A DNA stretch of 64,000 nucleotides from Bacillota bacterium (lineage in GTDB: Bacteria > Bacillota > Sulfobacillia > Sulfobacillales > JAIMBI01): assembly GCA_021846565.1 (NCBI GenBank), contig JAJZWS010000007.1, positions 1 to 64,000 on the forward strand, read 5' to 3'. This document shows positions 20,343-29,265 of this stretch, in pieces. The notes beneath the pieces are model-generated. The model was not told the DNA's origin. It did no database searches and was given only the letters and a program-made list of their open reading frames with translations. The stretch's first letter is position 1. Each line of letters starts with the position of its first letter. Made by a program: the position numbers and the translations under genes.

Positions 20343-23300
20343 ATGAGCAACAATCAGACGGAAACCGTGCAGGACGCCGTGTCCTCGTTGGAGTGGCGGC
20401 TTATTGGCCCGTTTCGCGGCGGCCGCGCCACGGCGGTGGTGGGCCATCCCCACGACCCGCTGTGTTTCTATTTCGGTGCGTGCGCCGGCGGCGTGTTCAA
20501 AACCATGGACGGGGGCCTGCACTGGCAGAACGTCTCGGACGGCTTTTTTCGCACCGCGTCCGTGGGAGCGCTGGCACTGGCGCCGAGCCGGCCGGAGGTG
20601 GTGTACGCGGGCATGGGGGAGGCGTGCATTCGGGAAAATGTGCTGCACGGCGACGGGGTGTACCGGTCCGATGATGGTGGAGCGACCTGGCGTCATCTGG
20701 GTCTCGCCGAAACTCGCCAGATTTCGCGAATTCGGGTCCACCCCGACAACCCGGACCTGGTGTACGTGGGGGCGTTTGGCCACGCCTTTGGGGCCAATCC
20801 TGAACGGGGCGTCTACCGATCACGGGACGGGGGACAGCATTTCGAGCGCGTGCTGTTTGTGGACGACCAGAGTGGCGTGATTGACCTCAGCATGGACGCC
20901 AGCTGCCCGACCGTGCTGTATGCGGCCACCTATGAAGCCCACCGCACCCCATACAGCCTCGAATCCGGTGGGCCTGGCAGTCGCCTGTACCGCACGCGCG
21001 ACGGCGGCGACACCTGGGAGGAACTGACCGGCCGCCCCGGCATTCCGGAGGGCGTGAAGGGCCGCCTCGCGGTGGCGGCGGCGCCCCAGACCGGCCGAGT
21101 GTATCTGTCGCTGGAGATGGGCGGCAGCGACGGGGGGCTGTACCGGTCTGAGGACTACGGCGAGCACTGGCAGAAACTCACCGACAATCCCGAGTTGCGC
21201 CAGCGGCCCTGGTATTTCAGCCACCTCTTTGCGGACCCGGTGGACCCGGATCGGCTCTACGTGTTGAACTTCGAAAGCTGGCGTTCCCAGGATGGCGGGA
21301 AAACCTTCGAGAAAATGTCTGCCGGCCACGTGGATCACCACGATCTTTGGATTGATCCCCAAAACCCCCGCCGGCTCATCAATGGGCACGACGGCGGAGC
21401 CGCCGTGAGTTTTGATGGGGGGGCCTCGTGGTCTACGATCCTGAACCAGCCGACGGCGCAGTTCTACCACGTCACCACCGATGCGCGACATCCCTTTCGG
21501 GTGTACGGCGCCCAGCAGGACAACTCCACCCTGTCCGTGCCCAGCCGCACGGACAGCGCCGCCATCACGGCGTCTACGTGGCATGCCGTGGGGGGCGGGG
21601 AGAGTGGCTACATCGCCGTGCGGCCCGATGACCCCGACATTGTTTACGCGGGCAGCTACAATCTGTTGACGCGCTACCACCACAAAAGTGGCGACGTCCG
21701 CAACATCACGGCGTGGCCCGCCGATGTATCGGGCGCGGGGGCCAAGGAAGCGCGCTACCGATTCCAGTGGACATCGCCGATGTTGCTGTCCCCGCACGAC
21801 CCGAAGACTCTCTACCACGCCGCCAATGTCGTGTTTCGCTCGACCGATGAGGGCCACAGCTGGACGGTCATCAGCCCGGATTTGACGCGGGACGACAAGT
21901 CCAAGCAGGAGTCGTCGGGCGGGCCGGTGACGAAGGACAACACCAGCGCGGAGTTCTATTGCACCATCTTCGCGCTTGCGGAGTCTCCCGTCACGCCAGG
22001 CGTGCTGTGGGCCGGGTCGGACGACGGTCTCATCCACGTCACACGCGACGGGGGCACTACGTGGACCAATGTGACGCCGCGCGACATGCCCGAGTGGGCT
22101 CTGGTGGCCATCATCGAGCCGTCGCGGACCGACGCGGGCACGGCCTACGTGGCGGCCACGTGCTACAAGAGCGACCAGCTCCAGCCACTCATGTACCGCA
22201 CGCGCGACTTCGGCGCCTCGTGGACGCCGATTACGGCCGGCATCCCCGACGACGAGCCGACCCGGGTGGTGCGGGACGACCCCAGACGTCCCGGCCTGCT
22301 GTGGGCCGGGACGCTGCGCGGGGTGTACGTCTCCCGGGATGCCGGGAGCGCATGGGCGCCACTGGCGCTGAACCTCCCCGTGGTGCCCGTTTGGGACATT
22401 GCGTTTCATGAAGACGCGGTGGTTTTGGGCACGCACGGGCGGGGCTTTTACGTACTGGACGACGCCACGCCGCTGCGTGCGCTGTGGGACAACGACGAGC
22501 AGACATCGGTCGCACCACCTGTCCGCTTGTACCCGGTCGCACCGGTCGTCCGCCCGCGAGGTGGCCGCGGCGAGGGCGGCCGACGGGAAGGGGCCCGCGG
22601 CGTCGCGATGGTCGACAATGAGATGGCGGCGTGGGAGCGCACGTGGGACCGTGACGGCGAGCCAGGTATCCGCTGGCTGGACGCGGGGGCCAATCCGCCG
22701 GTCGGCGTCCCGCTGCACTACTGGCTGGCAGCGGATGCCGTCGTCACGGCCGAGACTCCTCTTACCCTCCGCGTTCTCGACGAGGCGGGCCGCGTGTTAA
22801 AGACGCTGTCCTCGCACCCCGCCGACCCCAAACCGGGCGTGAAGCCCGAGAAACAGCTGGCCACCACGCCCGGCGCACACCGGGTGCTGTGGGATGCGCG
22901 CTACCCCGACGCACTCCCAATGCCCGGTGCGGTGTATCGGGGAGGCGGCATTCGGGGTCCGCTGGCACCCCCCGGTACCTACCGCGTGGAGCTGACGCTT
23001 GGGTCTGTGCAGGTGGTGCGCTCGGTCGACCTGCGACGCGATCCCCGCGTGGAGGCGACCGACGCGGACCTGACGGCCCAGTGGGAGCTGCTGTCCACGA
23101 TTCGGGATCAGGTGACCGCGGTGCATGAGCTGGTCTTTCGCATCCGGCGCACGCGCGACGCGATTCGCTTCTATCAGGAGCTGGCCGGACAGCCCGAGCC
23201 GGCGGGCCTGACCGAGGCGGCCGCCGCGCTGTGGGCTCGGCTCGAGGCGTTGGAGGGAGAGCTGCACCAGACGAAGGCGCTGTCGCCCAAAGATCTGTTG

Positions 23301-23519
23301 AATGTGCCCGGCAAACTGGCGCAGCGGCTGGTGTCGCTGGCGGGAGCGGTGGGGACGGGCCAGGCTCGCCCCACCCGTCAGATGCGTGCAGTGCACACGG
23401 TCCTGACGGAGCGGTTCGCTGCGCTCCGAGCTCAGGCGGACAGCGTCTGGGCGGAGGAGGCCGAAAGCTTCCGCCGGGTGGTGGAGTCCCTCCACCTGCC
23501 GGTGCTGCCACCTTCATAA
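20343..23519 (+). CDS. Large BNR/sortilin-type beta-propeller protein
   Basis: A 1058-residue protein made mostly of BNR (Asp-box) repeats: YRSDDGGATWRHLG, YRSRDGGQHFERV, YRTRDGGDTWEEL, YRSEDYGEHWQKL, VTRDGGTTWTNVT and others, as in VPS10/sortilin-like glycosyl-hydrolase annotations. The last 300 residues form a separate beta domain (LRVLDEAGRVLKTL, LAPPGTYRVELTLG) followed by a helical tail. There is no signal peptide, so it is probably cytoplasmic. ATG 20343 is preceded by AGGGAGGG. No sialidase catalytic residues can be assigned from sequence alone. Function unknown; binding or scaffolding is as likely as hydrolysis. Confidence 0.85.
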   Translation: MSNNQTETVQDAVSSLEWRLIGPFRGGRATAVVGHPHDPLCFYFGACAGGVFKTMDGGLHWQNVSDGFFRTASVGALALAPSRPEVVYAGMGEACIRENVLHGDGVYRSDDGGATWRHLGLAETRQISRIRVHPDNPDLVYVGAFGHAFGANPERGVYRSRDGGQHFERVLFVDDQSGVIDLSMDASCPTVLYAATYEAHRTPYSLESGGPGSRLYRTRDGGDTWEELTGRPGIPEGVKGRLAVAAAPQTGRVYLSLEMGGSDGGLYRSEDYGEHWQKLTDNPELRQRPWYFSHLFADPVDPDRLYVLNFESWRSQDGGKTFEKMSAGHVDHHDLWIDPQNPRRLINGHDGGAAVSFDGGASWSTILNQPTAQFYHVTTDARHPFRVYGAQQDNSTLSVPSRTDSAAITASTWHAVGGGESGYIAVRPDDPDIVYAGSYNLLTRYHHKSGDVRNITAWPADVSGAGAKEARYRFQWTSPMLLSPHDPKTLYHAANVVFRSTDEGHSWTVISPDLTRDDKSKQESSGGPVTKDNTSAEFYCTIFALAESPVTPGVLWAGSDDGLIHVTRDGGTTWTNVTPRDMPEWALVAIIEPSRTDAGTAYVAATCYKSDQLQPLMYRTRDFGASWTPITAGIPDDEPTRVVRDDPRRPGLLWAGTLRGVYVSRDAGSAWAPLALNLPVVPVWDIAFHEDAVVLGTHGRGFYVLDDATPLRALWDNDEQTSVAPPVRLYPVAPVVRPRGGRGEGGRREGARGVAMVDNEMAAWERTWDRDGEPGIRWLDAGANPPVGVPLHYWLAADAVVTAETPLTLRVLDEAGRVLKTLSSHPADPKPGVKPEKQLATTPGAHRVLWDARYPDALPMPGAVYRGGGIRGPLAPPGTYRVELTLGSVQVVRSVDLRRDPRVEATDADLTAQWELLSTIRDQVTAVHELVFRIRRTRDAIRFYQELAGQPEPAGLTEAAAALWARLEALEGELHQTKALSPKDLLNVPGKLAQRLVSLAGAVGTGQARPTRQMRAVHTVLTERFAALRAQADSVWAEEAESFRRVVESLHLPVLPPS

Positions 23520-23572
23520 GCGGCGTGCCCCAGGGACTCGCCGCGATCAGCGGGGCGTCTCGTGATGCTTCT

Positions 23573-23607
23573 GAGGAAAGGGTCCGGCTCAGCCGGACCC
23601 TTTCCTC
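23573..23607 (+). terminator. Strong hairpin terminator after the BNR gene
   Basis: A perfect 17-bp inverted repeat (23573-23589 with 23591-23607) around a single central base, 54 bases after the stop. There is no T-run on either side, so it may act as a pause or RNA-stability element as well as a terminator. Confidence 0.7.
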
Positions 23608-23996
23608 ATGGGCTGGCGATGGTCTTGCGGACCGCTAGGGCGCGGCGGGTAGGCCAACATCGCGTTATCACGCGGTGGGGCGTTCCCGGTGGCATCCCTC
23701 GGATCTTGCCACCGCACAACGCCAACGGCATCCGGTGCACCACACCCGCACCACTCAGTAGCCCAAAGGGAGGGTTTTGAGGGGCCCGTTCATTTACGGG
23801 GACGCTCCGACGAACCGCCGATCCTGACCATGCCCCGGCTGCCGACAGCGTCAGCAAGTGGTTCGGTAGGGCTCCGCGCGTTCTTCGAGGAACAAACTGG
23901 CAGAGGAATCGCGCCCTCGGCGTGAGAGACCGGCGAGCTGGATGAAGAGGATGAATATGGGTCGCTATGGACATACTGGCCGCCGAGGTGATGTTC
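23608..23996. other. Upstream region of the SpoIIQ-like gene
   Basis: No gene is supported. Short frames on both strands lack family signatures. The region should hold the promoter of the sporulation gene that follows, but I could not place a forespore sigma site with confidence. Confidence 0.35.
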
Positions 23997-24695
23997 ATGG
24001 ATTCAAACACCCCGCTCGACCCGCAGCAGCCGCCCAGAGGGCGGCCTGGAGGGGCGGTGCGGAAGGGGCGGCCGATCACACAGTGGTTTGCGGGTGCGTC
24101 GCGGAGTACTCTGATGGGCATTCTCGCCGGTGTGGTGGTGGTGGGGGGGGCGGCCTACGCCGCCACGAATTTGGGCGGCTTTCGCAGCGTGCACACGACC
24201 GTTCCCGGTACGGCGGTGCGCCGCCACGCGACCACGCCGGGCAGCACGCCCGGCACCACACCGACGGCGCACCCGGGCGGCCACCCGACGATGGCCATGC
24301 TGCGGATGCCGGTGGCGGGGCGCGTGGCCGCACCGTTTGGCTGGGTGTACAGCACGCGGCTGGGCGAGTGGTACTACAACCCCGGGGTTACCCTCGCGGC
24401 GACGCCCGGCGAGCTGGTGCACGCCGGGTGGGGGGGGCGCGTCACCGCCGTGGGTCAGGAGCCGTTGATGGGGCTGACCGTGGAAGTAAATGATGGCAAC
24501 GGCTTCACCACCTTTTACGGAAGCCTAGGGCAGGCGAACGTCAAGGTGGGACAGGTGTTGAGTCAGGGCGCCGTCATTGGCACCGTGGCTGCACCGAGCC
24601 TTTACACGCGGGTCGCGGGATCTCACCTGGACTTCCAGGTGTTTCAGAAGAACCAGGCCGTGAACCCGGCCCACTTTGTGAAAGCTTCGTCGTAG
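23997..24695 (+). CDS. SpoIIQ-like membrane protein with degenerate LytM (M23) domain
   Basis: A 232-residue protein: basic cytoplasmic tail, one membrane helix (LMGILAGVVVVGGAAYAAT), a Thr/Pro/His-rich linker, then an M23 fold. The metal ligands are lost: the HxxxD position reads N-P-G-V-T (residues 128-132) and the HxH position reads H-L-D (210-212), so it cannot be an active zinc peptidase. This matches SpoIIQ, which uses a LytM domain to hold SpoIIIAH across the forespore membranes. Its place just before spoIIID supports that. ATG 23997 follows GAGGTGATGTTC; ATG 23967 is an alternative. Confidence 0.75.
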   Translation: MDSNTPLDPQQPPRGRPGGAVRKGRPITQWFAGASRSTLMGILAGVVVVGGAAYAATNLGGFRSVHTTVPGTAVRRHATTPGSTPGTTPTAHPGGHPTMAMLRMPVAGRVAAPFGWVYSTRLGEWYYNPGVTLAATPGELVHAGWGGRVTAVGQEPLMGLTVEVNDGNGFTTFYGSLGQANVKVGQVLSQGAVIGTVAAPSLYTRVAGSHLDFQVFQKNQAVNPAHFVKASS

Positions 24696-24778
24696 CCTGC
24701 GCAGTCCGCCAGGGAGGCGGGCGGTCGGACGATGGACGCCGGGGCCGCTCCGCGGACCACTGGGGGATGACAGAGAGC

Positions 24779-24815
24779 GCATGCCAGGGCCCAAGCCCTG
24801 GCATGCTTTGATTTT
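24779..24815 (+). terminator. Rho-independent terminator between spoIIQ-like gene and spoIIID
   Basis: A 12-bp perfect stem (24779-24790 with 24795-24806) with a CCAA loop is followed by TTTGATTTT. spoIIID must therefore have its own promoter or rely on read-through. Confidence 0.85.
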
Positions 24816-24864
24816 GCGGCTCATAGATTCAACCAATCCGCGGGGGGAGAAAGGGGCCGCAAGG

Positions 24865-25122
24865 GTGAAAGACCACATCTGGCAGCGCGTGGTGGACGTG
24901 GGCAACTACATCTTGCGTAGTCGGGCCACCGTCCGCGACACCGCCCGGGTGTTTGGGGTTTCTAAAAGCACCGTGCACAAAGACGTGACGGAACGACTGC
25001 CTAAGGTTAATGCTCAGCTTGCCGATCAGGTGAAGAAGGTGTTGGAAATCAATAAAGCGGAACGGCATTTGCGCGGTGGGGAGGCCACCCGGCAAAAGTT
25101 TCGCCACCAGCCGACCGCCTGA
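24865..25122 (+). CDS. spoIIID: Sporulation transcriptional regulator SpoIIID
   Basis: An 85-residue DNA-binding protein that switches mother-cell gene expression from sigma-E to sigma-K control. The helix-turn-helix (TARVFGVSKSTVHKDVTERL) and the C-terminal basic HLRGGEATRQKF are nearly identical to known SpoIIID. GTG 24865 with AAAGGGG eight bases upstream gives the family length. It is direct evidence of an endospore former. Confidence 0.95.
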   Translation: MKDHIWQRVVDVGNYILRSRATVRDTARVFGVSKSTVHKDVTERLPKVNAQLADQVKKVLEINKAERHLRGGEATRQKFRHQPTA

Positions 25123-25131
25123 TCCCCCGCC

Positions 25132-25161
25132 AGCTCCCGCCCCTCTTAAGGGGCGGGAGCT
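25132..25161. terminator. Bidirectional hairpin between spoIIID and the htrA cluster
   Basis: A 13-bp perfect inverted repeat (25132-25144 with 25149-25161) with a CTTA loop lies exactly between two convergent genes. No T-run is present on either strand. Confidence 0.7.
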
Positions 25162-26396
25162 CACGCCACGGGCGCGGGAATGAGCGTGACGGTGGCGGTT
25201 TGCTGCGTATGCGCGGGGGTGACCCACGTCACCGTGATCCGGGACCCCGGCCGGCGAGCCTTGATGAGCTGATTCAAGCTTTGAATGTTGGCCACTTGGG
25301 CCCCGTCCACGGCCACCACCACATCCAAGGCGGACAGGCTCGTCCCGGCGGCCGGAGTGTTGGGCAGCACGCGCACGACGACAGCCCCTCGGGTGGTACC
25401 CAGACGGCGTTCCTCTGCGGGGCGCAGACTGCCGGGATTGACCATTTCTACGCCGAAAAACCCCTGCCGCTGCAGAAGTATGGTGGCGCTGCCGTGTCCG
25501 TCCTCGATCGCGCGGACAATTCGGAGGGCCCGGTCGATCGGAATGGCAAAGCCCGCACGCATGGGCGCCGAGCTTCCCCCGATGATGGGGGCCACCGCGC
25601 TACCGGTGGCGGTTTGGCCCGCCGTGTCCATGCCGATCACCTGACCGGCGCGGTCGAGCAACGGTCCGCCAGAGTCGCCGGGCTCGAGCGCGGCATCCAT
25701 CTCCAGCATGTTGGTGAGGTGCTCGGTGGGCACCGTGTAGCCCGTGGCGGTGATGGCTTGGCCCTCCGCGGTGATCACGCCCGCCGTGACCGCCGGTGTT
25801 CCCCCGAGCCCCAGCGCGTTGCCAATGGCCACCACGCCGTTTCCCACGCCCACGGTACTGGACTGGCCCAGCGGGACGGTGGGAAGGCCGCTCGACCCCT
25901 CCAGCTGGAGCACGGCGACATCGTCGGTGGGGTCTACGCCCAGGACTCGCGCGGCGTAGGTGCCGTGGTGGGGGACAGCCACCCGGATGGTTCCGGCACC
26001 GGCCACCACGTGGTTGTTGGTGAGCACCACGCCGGTGGAGGTGAGAACCATGCCCGTGCCGGCCACCTGCCCCCGACCGTAGGCGAGGGTCACATTGATG
26101 TCGACAATGGCAGGGTCCACACGGGCAGCGATGGCCGCCGCAGGCATCGGGGCGGCCCTCCGCACGGCCAGCGGCTCGCGCAGCAGGTGCCCCCACCCCA
26201 CCGGGGGACTGCTGGCGGCAAAGCTGGAGAGCGTGCTGGCCACGGCCAGCCCGGCGGCGGCGACGGCGGCCGCTCCCAATGCGGTGCGGCCCCACGGGGG
26301 CCGGCGCAGCGACCCGCGTCTCGGCGGGGCCGGCGGCGACTCGTCGAGGGCACGCCGGGGCCCGGCGTTGCTGGTGTTGTTGTCCACTGGCTCCAC
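25161..26396 (-). CDS. HtrA-like serine protease with PDZ domain (copy 1)
   Basis: A membrane-anchored DegP/HtrA protease of 411 residues: short Pro/Arg-rich cytoplasmic tail, one membrane helix (about 38-60), trypsin-like domain with His129 (TNNHVV), Asp159 (DDVAVL) and Ser242 (GDSGGPL), then one PDZ domain with GVEMVNPGSL and VVVRVLPNTPAAG. It should degrade misfolded extracytoplasmic proteins. GTG start; the final gene of a three-copy tandem set on the reverse strand, each with its own upstream gap. Confidence 0.92.
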   Translation of the reverse strand: MEPVDNNTSNAGPRRALDESPPAPPRRGSLRRPPWGRTALGAAAVAAAGLAVASTLSSFAASSPPVGWGHLLREPLAVRRAAPMPAAAIAARVDPAIVDINVTLAYGRGQVAGTGMVLTSTGVVLTNNHVVAGAGTIRVAVPHHGTYAARVLGVDPTDDVAVLQLEGSSGLPTVPLGQSSTVGVGNGVVAIGNALGLGGTPAVTAGVITAEGQAITATGYTVPTEHLTNMLEMDAALEPGDSGGPLLDRAGQVIGMDTAGQTATGSAVAPIIGGSSAPMRAGFAIPIDRALRIVRAIEDGHGSATILLQRQGFFGVEMVNPGSLRPAEERRLGTTRGAVVVRVLPNTPAAGTSLSALDVVVAVDGAQVANIQSLNQLIKARRPGSRITVTWVTPAHTQQTATVTLIPAPVA

Positions 26397-26429
26397 CCCG
26401 CTTTCCCGCCTTCCGATCCGACCGCGCCA

Positions 26430-26446
26430 CCCCTATCATGCCAGAC
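26430..26446 (-). promoter_or_regulatory. Candidate extended -10 promoter of htrA copy 1
   Basis: On the reverse strand the sequence reads TCTGGCATGATAGGGG, with TGG followed by CATGAT as an extended -10 element, 34 bases before the start codon. Almost the same element, at nearly the same distance, precedes copy 2. Confidence 0.4.
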
Positions 26447-26482
26447 TCGGGCCATGGCAGGCCTCCCGGCTCCATCGGCCGG

Positions 26483-27631
26483 TCAGGCCATCGGCGCCGA
26501 GGTGAGGAGCACCGTGGCCGACGTCCGCTGGCCCATCGGCGTGACCCAGGTAATCCGCAGAGGCGTGCCCGGCCGATGGTCGGCGATGTCCGTTGCCAGC
26601 TGCTGAATGTTGGCGACGGTCTGGCCGTTCACGGCCACCAGCACGTCACGGGGCGCGAGCGCCGCCTCGGCGGCGGGCGTGTGGGGGATGACGGCCACCA
26701 CGACGGCCCCCCTCTGAGTGCCCAGGCGCCTCGCCTGCGTAGCGGACAGGGTACGGGCGTTCACCACTTCGACCCCCAAGAACCCGTGGCGGGCCAGGAT
26801 CACCGTGGCACTGCCTCGGCCGCGCAGCATCTGCCTGGCCACGGCTCGCGCGCGACCAATGGGAATGGCAAATCCCACGGGGACGAGTCCCCGGCGGCCC
26901 GTGGCCGCTGCGGTGTCCATACCCACCACAGCCCCCCACCGCACCACCACCGGCCCACCGGAGTCTCCGGGCTGCAGCGCGGCACTGATTTGCAGCATGT
27001 CGCGCAGATGCTCCACGCCGCCCGCATCGTTGGTGGCCGTCACCGCGCGGTCCTCGCCGGTGATCATCCCGGTGGTCAGGGAGAGCGGGCCCCCAAGCCC
27101 CAGCGCGTTGCCGATGGCCACCACGCCGGTGCCCAGCGTAGCGCCGGCCGGATCGCCGAAAGCCATCACCGGAAGCGGCGGGGCGCCAACCACCTGCAAC
27201 AGTGCCACGTCGACGGTGGGATCCACACCCACCACGCGCGCCAGGTAGGTGCCCCCGTGCTGCACCGCCACCGTGAGAGCGGCCGCCCCCGCCACCACAT
27301 GGTTGTTGGTGAGCACGAGCCCCCCCGCCGTGAGAATCATCCCCGTGCCCTGAGCTTCACCGGCTCCGTTGGCCAGGATCGCATTGATGTCGACGACGGC
27401 GGGTTCAATGCGGGCCGCGATGGCCTCGGTCGTGAGGCGGCGGAATTGGGAGGAGGCCAGCGGTTGGCCGGATACCGGCGTGACCCTCGGATGCGGCGCG
27501 TGTGCGACGAGGAGCCCTGCCAGGATGGCGGCCACCATCAGGGCGGCCAGGGTGCGCCACGAGCGGCGCCATCCCCGCCATTGCAGGCGGGGGCCCAACC
27601 CCGGGTCGCCGCCCCTGCCATGCACCTTCAT
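26483..27631 (-). CDS. HtrA-like serine protease with PDZ domain (copy 2)
   Basis: A 382-residue paralogue of copies 1 and 3. Membrane helix at about 27-45; catalytic His111 (TNNHVV), Asp141 (TVDVALL) and Ser224 (GDSGGPV); C-terminal PDZ with GVEVVNARTL and VVVAVIPHTPAAE. It is the most divergent of the three, with DVALL in place of DDVAVL. I chose ATG 27631, which follows GGGAGGG at 10 bases; the longer frame upstream runs into the promoter-like element. Confidence 0.92.
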   Translation of the reverse strand: MKVHGRGGDPGLGPRLQWRGWRRSWRTLAALMVAAILAGLLVAHAPHPRVTPVSGQPLASSQFRRLTTEAIAARIEPAVVDINAILANGAGEAQGTGMILTAGGLVLTNNHVVAGAAALTVAVQHGGTYLARVVGVDPTVDVALLQVVGAPPLPVMAFGDPAGATLGTGVVAIGNALGLGGPLSLTTGMITGEDRAVTATNDAGGVEHLRDMLQISAALQPGDSGGPVVVRWGAVVGMDTAAATGRRGLVPVGFAIPIGRARAVARQMLRGRGSATVILARHGFLGVEVVNARTLSATQARRLGTQRGAVVVAVIPHTPAAEAALAPRDVLVAVNGQTVANIQQLATDIADHRPGTPLRITWVTPMGQRTSATVLLTSAPMA

Positions 27632-27666
27632 GGTTACCGGTCCCTCCCGCGCTCGACCGCCGTCTA

Positions 27667-27683
27667 TCCCCATGATGCCAGAT
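27667..27683 (-). promoter_or_regulatory. Candidate extended -10 promoter of htrA copy 2
   Basis: On the reverse strand it reads TCTGGCATCATGGGG, 36 bases before the chosen start, sharing 13 of 14 aligned positions with the element before copy 1. Confidence 0.4.
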
Positions 27684-27802
27684 TCCGCTGTCGGTGCACG
27701 GTCGCAGACGACCCCTGAGGACGCATCGTGCCGCCGGCACGCCAAGGGGGCGGCCGACGCCGCCCCCGGTTGGGAATTCCTCTGCGAGTCCGTCCGCGAG
27801 AC

Positions 27803-29071
27803 TTACTGGACGGGTGCCGCAGTCAGATTGGCCGTCCCCGACTGGTCGGTGCCTCCGGGCGTGACCCACGTGAACGAAATCTCAGTGCCTGGGGAGTGAC
27901 TTTGAATCGCATGGCCCAGCTGGCTGATGTTGCTGACCGTGTGTCCATCAACCGACACGATGACGTCCCCGGCCTGCAGGCCGCTCTGGGATGCCGGGGT
28001 GCCGGGCAAAATCTTCACCACGGCGGCTCCGGTCTGCGAACCCAACTGCTGTGCTTGCACCGGCGAGAGGTTGCTGGGATTCACCACTTCCACCCCCAGG
28101 AAGCCCGCCCGGTGGAGTAGCACCGTGGAGCTGGCCTGCCCGTGCTCAATCTCCGACGCGATGCGCAGCGCGCGGTCGATGGGGATGGCGAACGCTACGC
28201 TGGACGGGGAGGTGTTGGGGACCCCGATCGGCGCGTAGGCGCTGCCTCCGGACGTTTCCGCCGCAGTGTCCATGCCCACCACCTGTCCTTGGCGGTTCAC
28301 CAGCGGGCCGCCGGAGTCACCGGGTTGCAGCGATGCGTCGGTCTGCAGCATGTTGGTGAGGTGTTCCGAACTACCGGCCCCGTTGGTGGCGGTGATGGCC
28401 CGCCCTTCCGCCGTGATGGCGCCCGCCGTCACCGACGGGGGGCCGCCGAGGCCCAAGGCGTTGCCGATGGCAACGACCTGGGTCCCGATGGGCGTGGTGG
28501 CGGAATTGCCAAACGGCATGACCGGAAGATTGCTGGCCCCGACGAGCTGCAGGACCGCCACGTCATCCTTGGGATCTACGCCCAGCACGTGGGCGCGGTA
28601 GGTGCCGTGGTGCGGCACCACCACTTGAATCGTGCCCGCGCCCTCGACGACGTGGTTGTTGGTCAGCACCTTGCCGGAGGCAGTGAGAATCATCCCCGTG
28701 CCCTCAGCCTTGCCCTGGCCATACGCCAGGGTCACGTTGACGTCCACGACTGAGGGCTCAATGCGGGCCGCGACCGCCGCGGTCGACAGCTGGCGGCTCG
28801 TGGTCACGCCCAGCGGGTGGTGGAGCAGGCTCGTCAGGTGGCCAGCGCCTCCCGAGTTGAGATAGGTGGCCACGACCCCGCCGGTAGCTCCCGCTGCCAC
28901 GACGAGCGCCAGGATGCCCACGAGAGCGCGGCCGCGCCGACGCGGCGGCGGAGACGACGGCCCGGACGGTCCCGACTGCCACGTGTCCACCGGTGTTGTC
29001 GGGTTCATGGGCGGATTCTCACGGCTGGCTGTGTCCGGGTTGGCCTTGGAGTCCTGGAAGTCCTGGTCCAT
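27803..29071 (-). CDS. HtrA-like serine protease with PDZ domain (copy 3)
   Basis: A 422-residue member of the set, closest to classical HtrA. Cytoplasmic Pro-rich tail, membrane helix at 49-70, catalytic His140, Asp170 and Ser253 (GDSGGPL), PDZ with GVEVVNPSNL, VVKILPGTPASQSGLQAGD and VDGHTVSNI. ATG 29071 follows GAGGTG by five bases. It is divergent from the two-component system, the arrangement expected for a CssRS-type secretion-stress response. Confidence 0.94.
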   Translation of the reverse strand: MDQDFQDSKANPDTASRENPPMNPTTPVDTWQSGPSGPSSPPPRRRGRALVGILALVVAAGATGGVVATYLNSGGAGHLTSLLHHPLGVTTSRQLSTAAVAARIEPSVVDVNVTLAYGQGKAEGTGMILTASGKVLTNNHVVEGAGTIQVVVPHHGTYRAHVLGVDPKDDVAVLQLVGASNLPVMPFGNSATTPIGTQVVAIGNALGLGGPPSVTAGAITAEGRAITATNGAGSSEHLTNMLQTDASLQPGDSGGPLVNRQGQVVGMDTAAETSGGSAYAPIGVPNTSPSSVAFAIPIDRALRIASEIEHGQASSTVLLHRAGFLGVEVVNPSNLSPVQAQQLGSQTGAAVVKILPGTPASQSGLQAGDVIVSVDGHTVSNISQLGHAIQSHSPGTEISFTWVTPGGTDQSGTANLTAAPVQ

Positions 29072-29100
29072 CGGAGCACCTCGCTTTCGTCCTTGTTCAT

Positions 29101-29179
29101 GGCCATTCTGCCAGGAGAACCTGAGAGTGTCCTGAGAGATGACTTAATCGTCCCCTGCAATAGAAAGCCTGGCTCTCAG
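29101..29179. promoter_or_regulatory. Divergent htrA3 / response-regulator control region with CTGAGAG repeats
   Basis: Two direct CTGAGAG repeats (29121-29127 and 29132-29138) are 11 bases apart, one helical turn, as OmpR-family regulators prefer. An inverted copy CTCTCAG lies at 29173-29179 on the regulator side. On the htrA3 side, TCCTGGCAGAAT (reverse strand, about 29105-29116) resembles the extended -10 elements of copies 1 and 2, and the direct repeats would cover its -35 region. I infer an activator site for the adjacent response regulator. Confidence 0.5.
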
Positions 29180-29265
29180 CGCACTCACAGATTTCGTGGT
29201 TAGATTGAATCGGATGAGGGTGTGGACGGGGGACCAGCACCCGAGCCGAATCACAGCGAGGGCAG

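Noticed and set aside
23573-23607. Long perfect hairpin considered as a SECIS or attenuator
   Set aside because: No UGA-containing coding frame precedes it at the needed distance; it simply follows the BNR gene.
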